From Nematostella vectensis (taxonomy: Eukaryota; Cnidaria; Anthozoa; Actiniaria; Edwardsiidae), in the NCBI RefSeq assembly GCF_932526225.1, contig NC_064044.1, forward strand, positions 14,571,453 through 14,635,452: a stretch of 64,000 nucleotides of DNA. Reading direction: 5' to 3'. The notes under the pieces were generated by a model, which saw only the letters and a list, made by a program, of their open reading frames with translations, was not told the DNA's origin and did not search any database. Positions 1-11,400 of this stretch are shown here, piece after piece. Within the stretch, counting starts at the first letter, position 1. The number at the start of each line of letters is the position of its first letter. A program made the position numbers and the translations under genes.

Positions 1-1703
1 TTAGTCAACGATGGAGCTATGGCTGGGGCTGCAGCCCTTAGAAGGCGAGCCCTTATACCGTCCAAACCTGTGGCTTTACACGTTTGTAGTTGAAGAAGAT
101 AACCTTGCACAAATTCTTGCATGACTTTGGGTATTTCAAATTTAGTGCCACTCGGGATTTTGCTATCAACAAACCCTTTCAACTTTTCGAAATCTGAAGT
201 TGACAGCGTTCTCATGTTGACATTGCTATTTCTGTAGGTGGCAGCAACGGAAACAAAAAACTCGTTAAATGCATTAGCTATTTCACGTGGATCTGTGATG
301 GTGGGTGTGTTGCTTGCATTGCCTCTTAGTTGCGAAGGTGACGGTTTACTTGTCTGCCCGATAGCAATTATTAGATGTCTCCAGAATTCCTTTGCCGTTG
401 AACTCTGTTCAAATGACTTGTTGAAATGATTTTGTTTAGCTTCTCGGATGGATTAAAAAACGTTATTTCGAGCTGATTTAAAAGTTTCCCACGCATCTGA
501 GTCACTATTACACTTTTGGGCTCTCTCTAGCAGCCTGTCGCGATCTCTAATGGCTGCGTAGAGTTCAGGCGTCATCCACTGTGGTTGGCTTTGTTTCTTT
601 ACACGCTTTCTAATAAGAGGAGCATGTATATCAGCGATACTTAGGAAAGTCCGATTCCAATAATCCACAGCGTCATCAAGGTCATCAAAGGTGTCCAGCA
701 CACTCCACGGGGCCTCATCAAGGTCTTTTAGGAAGGCCTCCTCATCCAGCTTCTTGCAGTCACGGTACGAAATATAAACATGGTTTTTATCTGCTGCGCG
801 ATCTTGTTTCTTTTTGTATCTGCGCACAACGCACACTGGTAAATGATCTGATAGTCCGATGTTGCATACCTTGGTCTTTGTGATGCACTGTGGCTGGTTG
901 GTGTAAACGTGATCCAAGCAAGCCTGGCTCTTTGGACGAGTCACTTCATTGATGGTTTGAGTGAAACCAAGGCTGGTGAGGAACTTGATTAGACGATGCT
1001 TGTGGTTTTGCTGTTTGAGGAAGTTGATGTTGAAATCCCCCAGTAGTAGCGCTTCTTTGTTGGCGATGTATATTTTTTCTATGAGACCTTCTAGCTTAGC
1101 ATCCATTTCAGCAGTTGAATCCGGCACACGATAGACTCCGGCAATAATAATTGGGCAGTTGGACTTGCACGGTATCACTTGAGTGCAAAGGAGCTCTGTG
1201 TCACTTGATTCTAGAGTTGGTAAACGGGTATAAGCCATAGCGTGAGATACGTACATCATTACTCCTCCCCTTTCCTTTCTAGTTCTATCTTTCCGCTCAA
1301 TATGATATCCAGGGATCCCATATTCTTCGTTCGTGTGTGAGGAATTCAGCCATGTCTCGATAATAATTATCACATCAATCTCTGTACGAGGGTGTGTAAG
1401 GATTTCTTTTATTTGCTCGTATTTATCATTATTGAAGCTCCTCGCGTTCCAATGACATATTCTTACACCATTTTTGGACAGTGGAATGCATGGCAGATGG
1501 ACGTTAGTAGCGTGATTTGTAGCTTGTGGACCTGGATTAAGCTGGACGTCATTTGAAAGGCAGACCAGTAGTAGTGCAATGGAGGCGCTTCTAAGTAAGT
1601 CTAAACAAACACGAGCCGGGGCAGTTGACGACGATGGAGTAGATTTGTGTAGTCGTCTGAAGTGAAATTGCGGTGTATCATTTATAATTAGGTCATTTGA
1701 AGC
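1..1703 (-). pseudogene. Partial LINE ORF2: 2A-like leader, AP endonuclease, start of RT-linker (decayed)
   Basis: On the minus strand one frame is open from about 1703 down to the window edge, broken only by a TAA at 453-455. It encodes an apurinic-type endonuclease of a CR1/L2-group non-LTR retrotransposon, which nicks target DNA. Visible endonuclease motifs are CHWNAR near the start, ETW, LLGDFNIN, a DHVYTN stretch and SDHLPV with the catalytic histidine. After the TAA the frame continues with linker sequence typical of the stretch before the reverse transcriptase, which lies off the left edge. Upstream of the endonuclease is a hydrophobic run followed by DVQLNPGP (1527-1550), a 2A-like motif known from the leaders of some such LINEs. 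No ATG was seen in frame before the endonuclease. The 5' end of the element is not defined; it may reach about 1975. Confidence 0.82.
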
Positions 1704-1706
1704 TCA

Positions 1707-3313
1707 GAGTAACACAGAGCTATTGTCATGACTGTCATTTATCCCACGCAGCACCAAACACAGGAATGTAAAAGTGAGGAGCTTCCAATGCCAAATCATC
1801 GTGAGCGCTTTCACTAAGAACAGCGCGTGCAGCCAGAATTCAACGGTCAGCTCGAGTATGGAGTCGGTTGGCGGTTGTCCCTGACGAATCTGTGTTTGTC
1901 CGCGCGAACCGGCGAAGACAAGCCGAAAGCTGCGCGAGCCGCAAAAAACTACAACTTTCAACGGAGAAACTTTTAAAAGAACTTGTAAAACTTCTCAAAT
2001 CCTGAATCGTGTAAGTCCAGCCGCTGGCTTCTTGAGCACGATGACCTTATTAAGAAATCCAGAACTTTTCAGATTTGGCCGTCAATGGAAAGCGCAAAAA
2101 TAAAGCTGATTTTCAGGAGCCGGTTTGCGCGTGACTGCCTGGGACGGAATGCTTTCACAGTGTCTGTAAAGTGTCTGTAAAAACCTAGACAGACACGGGA
2201 TGTGCGTTTTATTGCCTTTATAAAATAACTAAGATACAACAACCCATGATCAAAGAGATAAAAAGAAGCGTTAATTTTTTTGTCAAAATTCAATTCTCCT
2301 GACATACGAATCTGACTCAAACGTTGAGTTTGTCAAATTTGAATAACAGACTTGCAAACTAGAGCGACAAAAGAAGCTGAGGTGAGAAACCTTTACATTA
2401 CAATTTTTAAAGCCTTTTCTGGTAAAAAAAATATTAAACATTAAAGAGAAAAAGCGAGAAATGAGATAAAAATAGTTAGGATTTCGATGGACAAGTTTTC
2501 AATTTTCATAAGTCGCTGCGCGCGCTGTTGACGAATCACGCCAGTTTTGTCAAGAGCGCGCGATGTTTCTGTCTTTCAAACAAAAAAATAGATTTTTGTA
2601 ATTTGTACCTGCATATTATTAATAAGTTATCATACAGTTATCTGGTTCAATTCTGGATTTATTTCGTACTCGTTTTTTTTTCAAACTCAAATTGCACTCG
2701 TCCTGCAGACCTATAGAGAAAAAAAAGTCTGTGAAAGCCGGCAAGTGTTGCGTTACTCGCTGTCAAAAAAACTGTCTGTACTGTTTTTACAGACACGCTC
2801 ATTTCTCTGCGCTCATTTCAAGCTCCCGACCAATCAGCGCGCAAGATACACTAGTGTTAATTTAAAAAAAGGGTAATAAAACAAATGATGGAAAACTTAT
2901 AAATGATGAATAAATCGCTAACTACGTATTCTTAAGGACACTTTCAAAAACAAGTAGCTGTTGTAGCTGCAAGTAAGTGTATATATAGTGTATATATAAG
3001 ACGATATGTACTTGAAGCTTATAAACGGTGATATAAAAATAAGTACAAAAAGAGAGAAGTAGAGTTGTTTGCCTTTCTGAAGTCAGGTAGTAGTAATGAG
3101 CAAACTATGTTATGTTACATGTGACCTTGTTTGATTGGGTCATCTCATGAATTGGATTAAATTGGATCATCTCACAATATGTTACCCTTCTTTAGAAAGA
3201 AAATGTATTCTATTTTGTGAGTCACTCACCTCATAACATACGACGATACCGAGCTAACAGAAATGCTTCTCTTCCTTTGCTTTTTCGTATTTCCTCTCAC
3301 ATCGGCCATTTAG
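1707..3313. other. No gene seen (possible LINE 5' leader, then AT-rich DNA)
   Basis: Up to about 1975 this may be the 5' leader of the preceding LINE. Beyond that I see AT-rich sequence, a few short copies of a TGTCTGTAAA-type motif near 2155-2190 and 2765-2800 that are partly inverted, and no convincing exon. Confidence 0.4.
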
Positions 3314-3518
3314 AAAACAAAAAACTACGACGATACGGGTGTTGGGGAACTTTGGGAATGCTACAAACTCTGCTATGACGACAAAGAAAACTGCGCCAGC
3401 ATCAACTACGACATGAAAAATGGGAGGTGCAAACGCATGAAGGCGACACACGCAAACCTGCCTCGTGAACTCGTGAAAATGGAAAACTCAGTTTACGCGG
3501 ATATAAGAGATGGTAAAG
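3314..3518 (+). CDS. Orphan exon with a PAN/Apple-like domain
   Basis: A single open block bounded by an acceptor (TTTAG, ending 3313) and a strong donor (AAAG|GTAAGT, 3518/3519). The frame reads a short lead, then GELWECYKLCYDD, a central CASINYD and a GRCKRM stretch, ending VYADIRDGK. The spacing of cysteines with the CxSxNY core is typical of PAN/Apple domains, which are extracellular binding modules in secreted or membrane proteins. No signal-peptide exon or further exon could be recognised within about 2 kb on either side, so this may be one exon of a gene with long introns or a relic. The strand and reading frame are supported by both splice sites and by the domain pattern. Confidence 0.55.
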
Positions 3519-5318
3519 GTAAGTACACCGAATACTGATTAGGACACAAGGCTAGTCATTTCAAATGGAAAGCTATTATGGTAACTCAGAGATCATATAG
3601 GCGAAGGAATTTTTTTTAATATAAAAACAAAAGTAGGTCAAGCTGCAATAGGCAAGAATGCAGCATTGATGATATACCGCTAGCGTGGCTTCGCTCGTTC
3701 AAAATATTTCCTGCTCTCGGAGCTGGGTACGTTTTTTTGGGTTAAAGACATACATCACCACATCTTACAGATTTTCGCGGTATGAAACCGAGGATGAATT
3801 TGCAAACAATTGTCGAAAACTTTTCTTTCGTTTCTTTCATACAAATGTATTTTGTTATGATCTGTTATGCTGGACAACCCATTACAAGCCAATCTTGTGA
3901 ACACTGCCTGATCTAAAAAGGAAATACTTACTATACCCTTTTTGTATCATTTTTTTAAAGCTAAAATATCAAAGAAACAACATTTCAAAGCTTTTTTGAT
4001 CCACATAAAGCCATTGGAAAAACAATATTGCGTGAAGTTGGTGTTTTTGTCCTATCAAGTGCGACATCTTGAAGGGCTTGTGACGTTGTTTTTTTTTTAT
4101 ATTTGAGCGTCAATGCTCCTTCCACCCCTAAATGGACAAGGTGCAAATAGACTTATCTTGTGTGATAATCGTAAATGAAATCAGAATTTTGCACCTTCTG
4201 AACCTTAGGCAATTTGAACAAGCTGCTACGTCGGAGCACAACGGGTTACGCAAAGTTGACATTCTTGTAGCTAGGCACAGAGAAATCGATAGCGAATCTA
4301 AGAGCAATGTGGGGTTCGAACTGTGAAAGGATTTTAGAGAGAAATAAGTCTATCAAAAAGGCAAAGTCTTCGAGAAAATGGCAAGGTATTTGTCTCATTT
4401 TGTTTGGTTTTGATCGCTTACACGTGCGCTCGTTTGAGTCGCGTCATCGTTCTCAAGCCATTTGTTGTTGTTCTTCTTATAATTCGTATTCATTTGAGCT
4501 TTGTTGTAGTGGTGGTCGAAGGGCAAGACATTTTGACAAAGAATGAGAAAAAGTGAACCCCAGAGATAAGTGAAGGGTAAAATGCTTTTCGGCTAAATGT
4601 TTACACGGGTTACTGTATTCTTCGGCGATTTTTCCCTGTTGAAGTATAGACGTTGGACCTTGACTCGCACTTTCGTTCTCACAATTCAACCTCCGCTCTC
4701 CTCAACTTTCACCATACCTTGAGGGCACTCATTTCGGCTTGTGGTGAAGATTGTTTTAGTATGCCATGATTCTCATTTATCCTAGTTTAATCCTGTGAAG
4801 GTTGTAAGCCGTAGAATTTGGTCCATCACACTCATATTCCTCTTTTTCTAAACGTAAACATTACGAAAAGAGTTCGATTTTATCATCAAATATCAAACTT
4901 GGTATAGAGCAGGATATTTTGCTGTTTTGGTCACTTTTTGCGATGCGACGTCTCGCTAACAAAACAAATTCAAGTTTCAAACTGCGCGCGGCCATTTTGA
5001 ATATTTCCATTATAAGTAGGTAAATCGATATTTCCAAAAATGGTAATGTGCTGCACTGTTCAGGGCCCAACTTTCAACCTCCTCGGTCTCACCTTTTCCT
5101 GACTAAATTGAATTGTTTGATAGATAATTGATACTGTTCATATATTCATTATTGTACATTTCTAAAATAAAATAATCAGGCCTAGCATAAATGTGCCTGG
5201 CCATGTATTACTCCAGACCAAGAGACTTCAGCAGATGTTTGCGGCAAGAGAGCCCAACATTTTGTATCCAAAATAACCCATGATGAAAATTTTCAGCCAT
5301 TTTTAACATTTTTACTAA
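3519..5318. other. No gene seen
   Basis: Mostly AT-rich sequence with short accidental frames. I found no exon with convincing splice sites plus a domain, no tandem array and no clear inverted repeat. Confidence 0.4.
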
Positions 5319-6384
5319 ATGTTAAGTTCAACTATTAAGTTGTTGGAAGATGCAACTACAAATCTTTGTGAAAACAAATATTTTTATTCACTTTTCTTCG
5401 CCTTCTTCAGTATAACAACACATCTCGCAAATTCACAAGGCTTATGCACCTTAAGTACCACTTCCGCAACCAGCCCCGCACTCCCCAACACCCTTTCAGA
5501 ACCCCAAGCTCCTGGGACCCACCCACCTCACCCAACCACACATTACGCACCTACACCAATACCATCACACACCAAATCACCAACACACCCACCCCCCCAC
5601 CCCCCCCCCCCCCCCACCCACACACACACACACACAAATACAAACGCACCCAACCTCACACTGTCTGAACGCACTGCACTTAAACAATTATCACAACTAC
5701 CCCACACCATCACCAAACCAGCTGACAAAGGGGGAGCCATCGTTCTCTGGGACACCAAAGACTACCTACTAGAGGCCAACAGACAACTCAATGACACCAA
5801 TTATTATTGCACAGTCTCCCATGACCATCCCTTGCACATAACATTTCCCTATACATCCACCAACTGTTTCAAGACAACATAATTGATGAACCTACTCATG
5901 ATTTCCTACTTCCCCACACACCCCCACGCACACCCCTGTTTTACATGTTACCCACAATTCACAAACCCCACACCCCAGGCCGCCCAATAATCTCAGGTTG
6001 CCAATCACCCACCGAAAAACTCTCCATCTTTCTTGGCCACTACCTCAAGAAATTTGCACATCCCGTCCTACATCCCGTCCTACATCAAGGATACCACACA
6101 CTCCCTAACAGTCCTCTCCAAACAGTCCTCTCCCCCCCCCACACACACACACCACTACCAGACACATGTTTTCTTGTCACAATTGACGTCACGTCACTCT
6201 ACACCAACATCCCACACGAGGATGGTATAGCTGCCACCCTCTCACACATACAAACACTACCCGTACACAAACGCCTCCATATCCATGTTTTTCGCAGCCT
6301 CTTCAACTACATTCTCAAACACAACTATTTCAAATTCGACAACAAACAGGTTTTGCCATTGCATGCACCACGCTTCACTACAGG
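5319..6384 (+). pseudogene. Penelope-like element reverse transcriptase fragment (frameshifted, 3' truncated)
   Basis: Plus-strand remains of a Penelope-like element RT, an enzyme related to telomerase that copies element RNA into DNA. Recognisable segments in order are LTLSERTALKQL, TKPADKGGAIVLWDTKDYL with EANRQLND (about 5655-5810), MLPTIHKPHTPGRPIIS (about 5945-6000) and FLVTIDVTSLYTNIPHEDG (about 6170-6225), the motif A region. The pieces lie in different frames: one shift falls near 5845 and others around 6050-6160, and a CA/C-rich low-complexity run (about 5440-5640) sits in the N-terminal part. The segment with the catalytic YxDD and the GIY-YIG endonuclease is missing; homology stops about 6360, just before the hammerhead repeat. 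It cannot encode an active enzyme. Confidence 0.8.
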
Positions 6385-6852
6385 AATGTGGACTTTAACA
6401 GCACACTAGCATACACACATTGGCACCAGTCGGGCCAAGACGGGACGCTAGCACAGTCTATTACCCGTGCAGTTCGGCAACCATGGACAGCTGTTTCGTC
6501 CTTATTAGGACTCGTCAGCATGGCATAGCCGGTTTGCCTCAGTTAAACTTCATAGGCAAAAAAACTGCAGGGCGACTTCGACTCGAACGAAGTGCTTTAA
6601 ACCACAGCTTAGATCCATGTGGGATCTAGAGCTGCGACCGGGCTAGCGTGATGCCAATTGTGAGGATCACGCATGCGACCTTTGCTAGTCTAAGACTCCG
6701 TCGGATAGCCAAACTATCCTTGCGAGTATGTATACATAAATGTGGACTTTAACATTTATGTATACATACTCGCAAGGATAGTTTGGCTATCCGACGGAGT
6801 TTTAGACTAGCAAAGGTCGCATGCGTGATCCGCACAATTGGCATCACGCTAG
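6385..6852. repeat. Palindromic hammerhead-repeat insertion
   Basis: A minus-strand copy of the 355-bp hammerhead repeat seen at 19981-20335 occupies about 6385-6737. The first bases of a second minus-strand unit follow (to about 6750), then the orientation flips and about 100 bp of the same unit is read on the plus strand (6752-6852). The centre is therefore a near-perfect inverted repeat of about 100 bp per arm around 6745. It abuts the truncated Penelope-like fragment. Confidence 0.85.
6475..6531 (-). ncRNA. Type I hammerhead ribozyme (copy A)
   Basis: Read on the minus strand, the 57-nt motif has the core CTGACGAG, stem II TCC/GGA with a TAATAA loop, then CGAAAC, a very short stem III from the palindrome ACAGCTGT, and the cleavage triplet GTC. 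Stem I is formed by GCCATG with CATGGT, plus a second helix CGGC/GCCG beyond an internal loop. All conserved core bases are present. Predicted cleavage falls between 6486 and 6485. Short stem III is characteristic of hammerheads in Penelope-like elements and animal retrozymes. Confidence 0.88.
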
Positions 6853-6992
6853 TTACTGTAATAATCTGTATCGAAATAATGAGTATTAAAGAAACAAAAA
6901 AAAATATTAACTTGGCATAAAAATCATTGTAGACTCGATTTTTTGTTAGTGGATTGGTAAACAAAATAGATTAAAATCCCAAAAGAAAAATA

Positions 6993-7390
6993 ATCAATGT
7001 ATCCCATCTGCGTGGTCTCTCTGTCTGGGTGTATCCCATTTGTATGGTCTTATTGTCTGGGTGTATCCCATATGTATGGTCTCCCTGTCTGGGTGTATCC
7101 CATCTGCATGGTCTCCATGTCTAGGTGTATCCTATCTGCATGGTCTCTCTGTCTGGGTGTATCCCATCTGAGTGGTCTCCCTGTCTGGGCGTATACCATC
7201 TGCATGGTTTCTCTGTCTGGGTGTATCCCATCTGCATGGTCTCCCTGTATGGGTGTATCCCATCTGAATGGTCTCCCTTTCTGAGTGTATCCAATCTGCA
7301 TGGTCTTCCTGTATGGGTGTATCCCATCTGCATGGTCTCCCTGTATGGGTGTATACCATCTGTAAAGTCTCATTGTCTGGATTGCATGCC
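6993..7390. repeat. 32-bp minisatellite
   Basis: About 12 head-to-tail units of a 32-bp sequence beginning GTGTATCCCATCTG and containing CATGGTCTCCCTGTCTGG. Units differ by point changes. Frames stay open on both strands because of the periodicity; these are not taken as genes. Confidence 0.92.
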
Positions 7391-8419
7391 GTACCTAAAA
7401 TTTCATTATATGGGCAATCCTTTTAACCTTATTTTTAAAGTTTGCATACTTTTTTTAATTTTTTTTTTTAAATTTTAAAATTAAAAAAAAAAAAATTAAA
7501 AACAAAAGTTGGTGGTGGATTTTGTTGTATATTTATATAAGTGTGAAGGAAGTTTTCAAATAAATAAATGCATAAATAGATAATAGTCAAATCTTGCAAT
7601 GGTTAAAATCGTCTGGGACTATGGATTATGGTGGCTATGGACTACGGACTATATGGACCACGTCCTTATCCAAGGGTCGTAACTGATTTTCCTTTTAAGT
7701 CTAAGTATAATTGCAGTCATTGCTTTGTAGCGGAGCTCCCACGCAGCGCGTGGATCCCGCATACCAAAGAAAAAGTGGTAAGAAAAATATTGTAGCAAAG
7801 ATTGGTTACCCATCGACTCGAGTTTTCGTGATGCGATGTCCGTCCGTCCGTCCGTATCTCCTAAACGAAAAATAATATGACAACCAAATTTGGTATGTGT
7901 CATGTATGTGTCAAGTGCAACAATGTGGTCGAGGGATTCTTGACGTTATCAATGACGCCACTTAAAGCGAAAAAATACGTTGACGTCATCAAAATATGTA
8001 TTTTATGAAAGAAACATCGTAAGACAACCAAATTTTGTAGATGTTATGTATGTTTCAAGTGCAACGAGATGGTCACTGGACGTCTTCGATAACTTCACCA
8101 AAAGTAAAGCTACCCTGAAGCCATAAAAAATAACCATATCTCGAAATTCTCTCCATTCGTAGTCCTTCAATGATTTTTCGGAAAGTTTAGAACCTAAAAG
8201 GTACATTTTTCATTAATACTTATTCTGCCCTTTACGAGGAAAATAACGTTTTATTGTTATTTTCAAACTATTTTTTTTGATCAGCAAGATAACTTTGTAT
8301 GTTAGTAGAAAATTTAAGCTTTTATGTAACCTTCGACTTTGGAATGACATTTTGGAACAGCTGGGGTGTTTGTAAAACTACACCGTATCCAATTCGATTT
8401 TATGGTCTATATAATGCAA
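7391..8419. other. No gene seen; degenerate interspersed repeat
   Basis: Contains A/T homopolymer runs (about 7440-7510), a CCGT microsatellite near 7840-7855, and two diverged copies of a block around GACAACCAAATTT (about 7878 and 8022), each followed by TGTATGT and CAAGTGCAAC. It is probably a fragment of an interspersed repeat. Confidence 0.45.
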
Positions 8420-11400
8420 CATAGTCCTTTGTGTCCACTACTTGCTTAGATTTTCCACGCTATGTCAGCATAGTCCTTTGTGTTCACTTCTTGTTCAGCT
8501 TTTCCACGCTATGTCAGCATAGTCCTTTGTGTTCACTTCTTGTTCAGCTTTTCCACGCTATGTCAGCATAGTCCTTTGTGTTCACTTCTTGTTCAGCTTT
8601 TCCACGCTATGTCAGCATAGTCCTTTGTGTTCACTACTTGCTTGGATTTTCCACGCTATGTCAGCATAGTCCTTTGTGTTCACTACTTGTTCAGCTTTTC
8701 CACGCTATGTCAGCATAGTCCTTTGTGTTCACTTCTTGTTCAGCTTTTCCACGCTATGTCAGCATAGTCCTTTGTGTTCACTACTTGCTTAGCTTTCCTA
8801 CGCTATGTCAGCATAGTCCTTTGTGTTCACTTCTTGTTTAGCTTTTCCACGCTATGTCAGCACAGTCCTTTGTGTTCACTTCTTATTCAGCTTTTCCACG
8901 CTATGTCAGCATAGTCCTTTGTGTTCACTTCTTGTTCAGCTTTTCCACGCTATGTCAGCATAGTCCTTTGTGTTCACTTGTTGTTCAGCTTTTCCACGTT
9001 ATGTCAGCATAGTCCTTTGTGTTCGCTTCTTGTTCAGCTTTCCCACGCTATGTCAGCATAGTCCTTTGTGTTCACTTCTTGTTCAGCTTTTCCACGCTAT
9101 GTCAGCATAGTCCTTTGTGTTCACTACTTGTTCAGCTTTCCCACGCTATGTCAGCATAGTCCTTTGTGTCCACTACTTGCTTAGCGTTTCCACGCTATGT
9201 CAGCATAGTCCTTTGTGTTCACTTCTTGTTCAGCTTTTTCACGCTATGTCAGCAAGTCCTTTGTGTCCACTACTTGCTTAGCGTTTCCACGCTATGTCAG
9301 CATAGTCCTTTGTGTTCACTACTTGTTCAGCTTTCCCACGCTATGTCAGCATAGTCCTTTGTGTTCACTACTTGTTCAGCTTTTCCACGCTATGTCAGCA
9401 TAGTCCTTTGTGTTCACTTCTTGTTCAGCTTTTCCACTCTATGTCAGCATAGTACTTTGTGTTCACTTCTTGTTCAGCTTTTCCACGCTATGTCAGCATA
9501 GTCCTTTGTGTTCACTTCTTGTTCAGCTTTTCCACGCTATGTCAGCATAGTCCTTTGTGTTCACTTCTTGTTCAGCTTTTCCACTCTATGTCATCATAGT
9601 ACTTTGTGTCCACTACTTGCTTGGATTTTCCACGCTATGTCAGCATAGTCCTTTGTGTTCACTTCTGGTTCAGCTTTTCCACGCTATGTCAGCATAGTCC
9701 TTTGTGTTCACTACTTGTTCAGCTTTTCCACGCTATGTCAGCATAGTCCTTTGTGTTCACTTCTTGTTCAGCTTTTCCACGCTATGTCAGCATAGTCCTT
9801 TGTGTTCACTACTTGTTCAGCTTTTCCACGTTATGTCAGCACAGTCCTTTGTGTTCACTTCTTATTCAGCTTTTCCACGTTATGTCAGCATAGTCCTTTG
9901 TGTTCACTTCTTGTTCAGCTTTTCCACGATATGTCAGCATCGTCCTTTGTGTTCACTTCTTGTTCAGCTTTTCCACGCTATGTCAGCATCGTCCTTTGTG
10001 TTCACTTCTTGTTCAGCTTTTCCACGATATGTCAGCATCGTCCTTTGTGTTCACTTCTTGTTCAGCTTTTCCACGATATGTCAGCATCGTCCTTTGTGTT
10101 CACTTCTTGTTCAGCTTTTCCACGCTATGTCAGCATCGTCCTTTGTGTTCACTTCTTGTTCAGCTTTTCCACGCTATGTCAGCAAGTCCTTTGTGTTCAC
10201 TACTTGCTTAGCTTTCCCACGCTATGTCAGCATAGTCCTTTGTGTTCACTTCTTGTTCAGCTTTTTCGAGCTATGTCAGCATAGTCCTTTGTGTCCACTA
10301 CTTGCTGAGCTTTTCCACGCTATGTCAGCATAGTCCTTTGTGTTCACTACTTGCTGAGCTTTTCCACGCTATGTCAGCATAGTCCTTTGTGTTCACTTCT
10401 TATTCAGCTTTTCCACGCTATGTCAGCAAGTCCTTTGTGTTCACTACTTGCTGAGCTTTTCCACGCTATGTCAGCATAGTCCTTTGTGTTCACTACTTGT
10501 TCAGCTTTTCCACGCTATGTCAGCATAGTCCTTTGTGTTCACTTCTTGTTCAGCTTTTCCACGCTATGTCAGCATAGTCCTTTGTGTTCACTACTTGTTC
10601 AGCTTTTCCACGTTATGTCAGCACAGTCCTTTGTGTTCACTTCTTATTCAGCTTTTCCACGTTATGTCAGCATAGTCCTTTGTGTTCATTTCTTATTCAG
10701 CTTTTCCACGTTATGTCAGCATAGTCCTTTGTGTTCACTTCTTATTCAGCTTTTCCACGTTATGTCAGCACAGTCCTTTGTGTTCACTTCTTATTCAGCT
10801 TTTCCACGTTATGTCAGCATAGTCCTTTGTGTTCACTTCTTGTTCAGCTTTTCCACGCTATGTCAGCATAGTCCTTTGTGTTCACTTCTTGTTCAGCTTT
10901 TTCACGCTATGTCAGCACAGTCCTTTGTGTTCACTTCTTATTCAGCTTTTCCACGCTATGTCAGCACAGTCCTTTGTGTTCACTTCTTATTCAGCTTTTC
11001 CACGCTATGTCAGCATAGTCCTTTGTGTTCACTTCTTGTTCAGCTTTTCCACGCTATGTCAGCATAGTCCTTTGTGTTCACTTCTTATTCAGCTTTTCCA
11101 CGCTATGTCAGCATAGTCCTTTGTGTCCACTACTTGTTCAGCTTTTCCACGCTATGTCAGCATAGTCCTTTGTGTTCACTTCTTGTTCAGCTTTTTCGAG
11201 CTATGTCAGCATAGTCCTTTGTGTCCACTACTTGCTGAGCTTTTCCACGCTATGTCAGCATAGTCCTTTGTGTTCACTACTTGCTGAGCTTTTCCACGCT
11301 ATGTCAGCATAGTCCTTTGTGTTCACTTCTTATTCAGCTTTTCCACGCTATGTCAGCAAGTCCTTTGTGTTCACTACTTGCTGAGCTTTTCCACGCTATG

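Noticed and set aside
5444..5758. Pro/His/Thr-rich frames around the C-run
   Set aside because: Low-complexity CA/C tract inside the decayed Penelope-like element.
6997..7478. Open frames on both strands of the 32-bp minisatellite
   Set aside because: Pure consequence of the tandem repeat; no independent evidence of coding.
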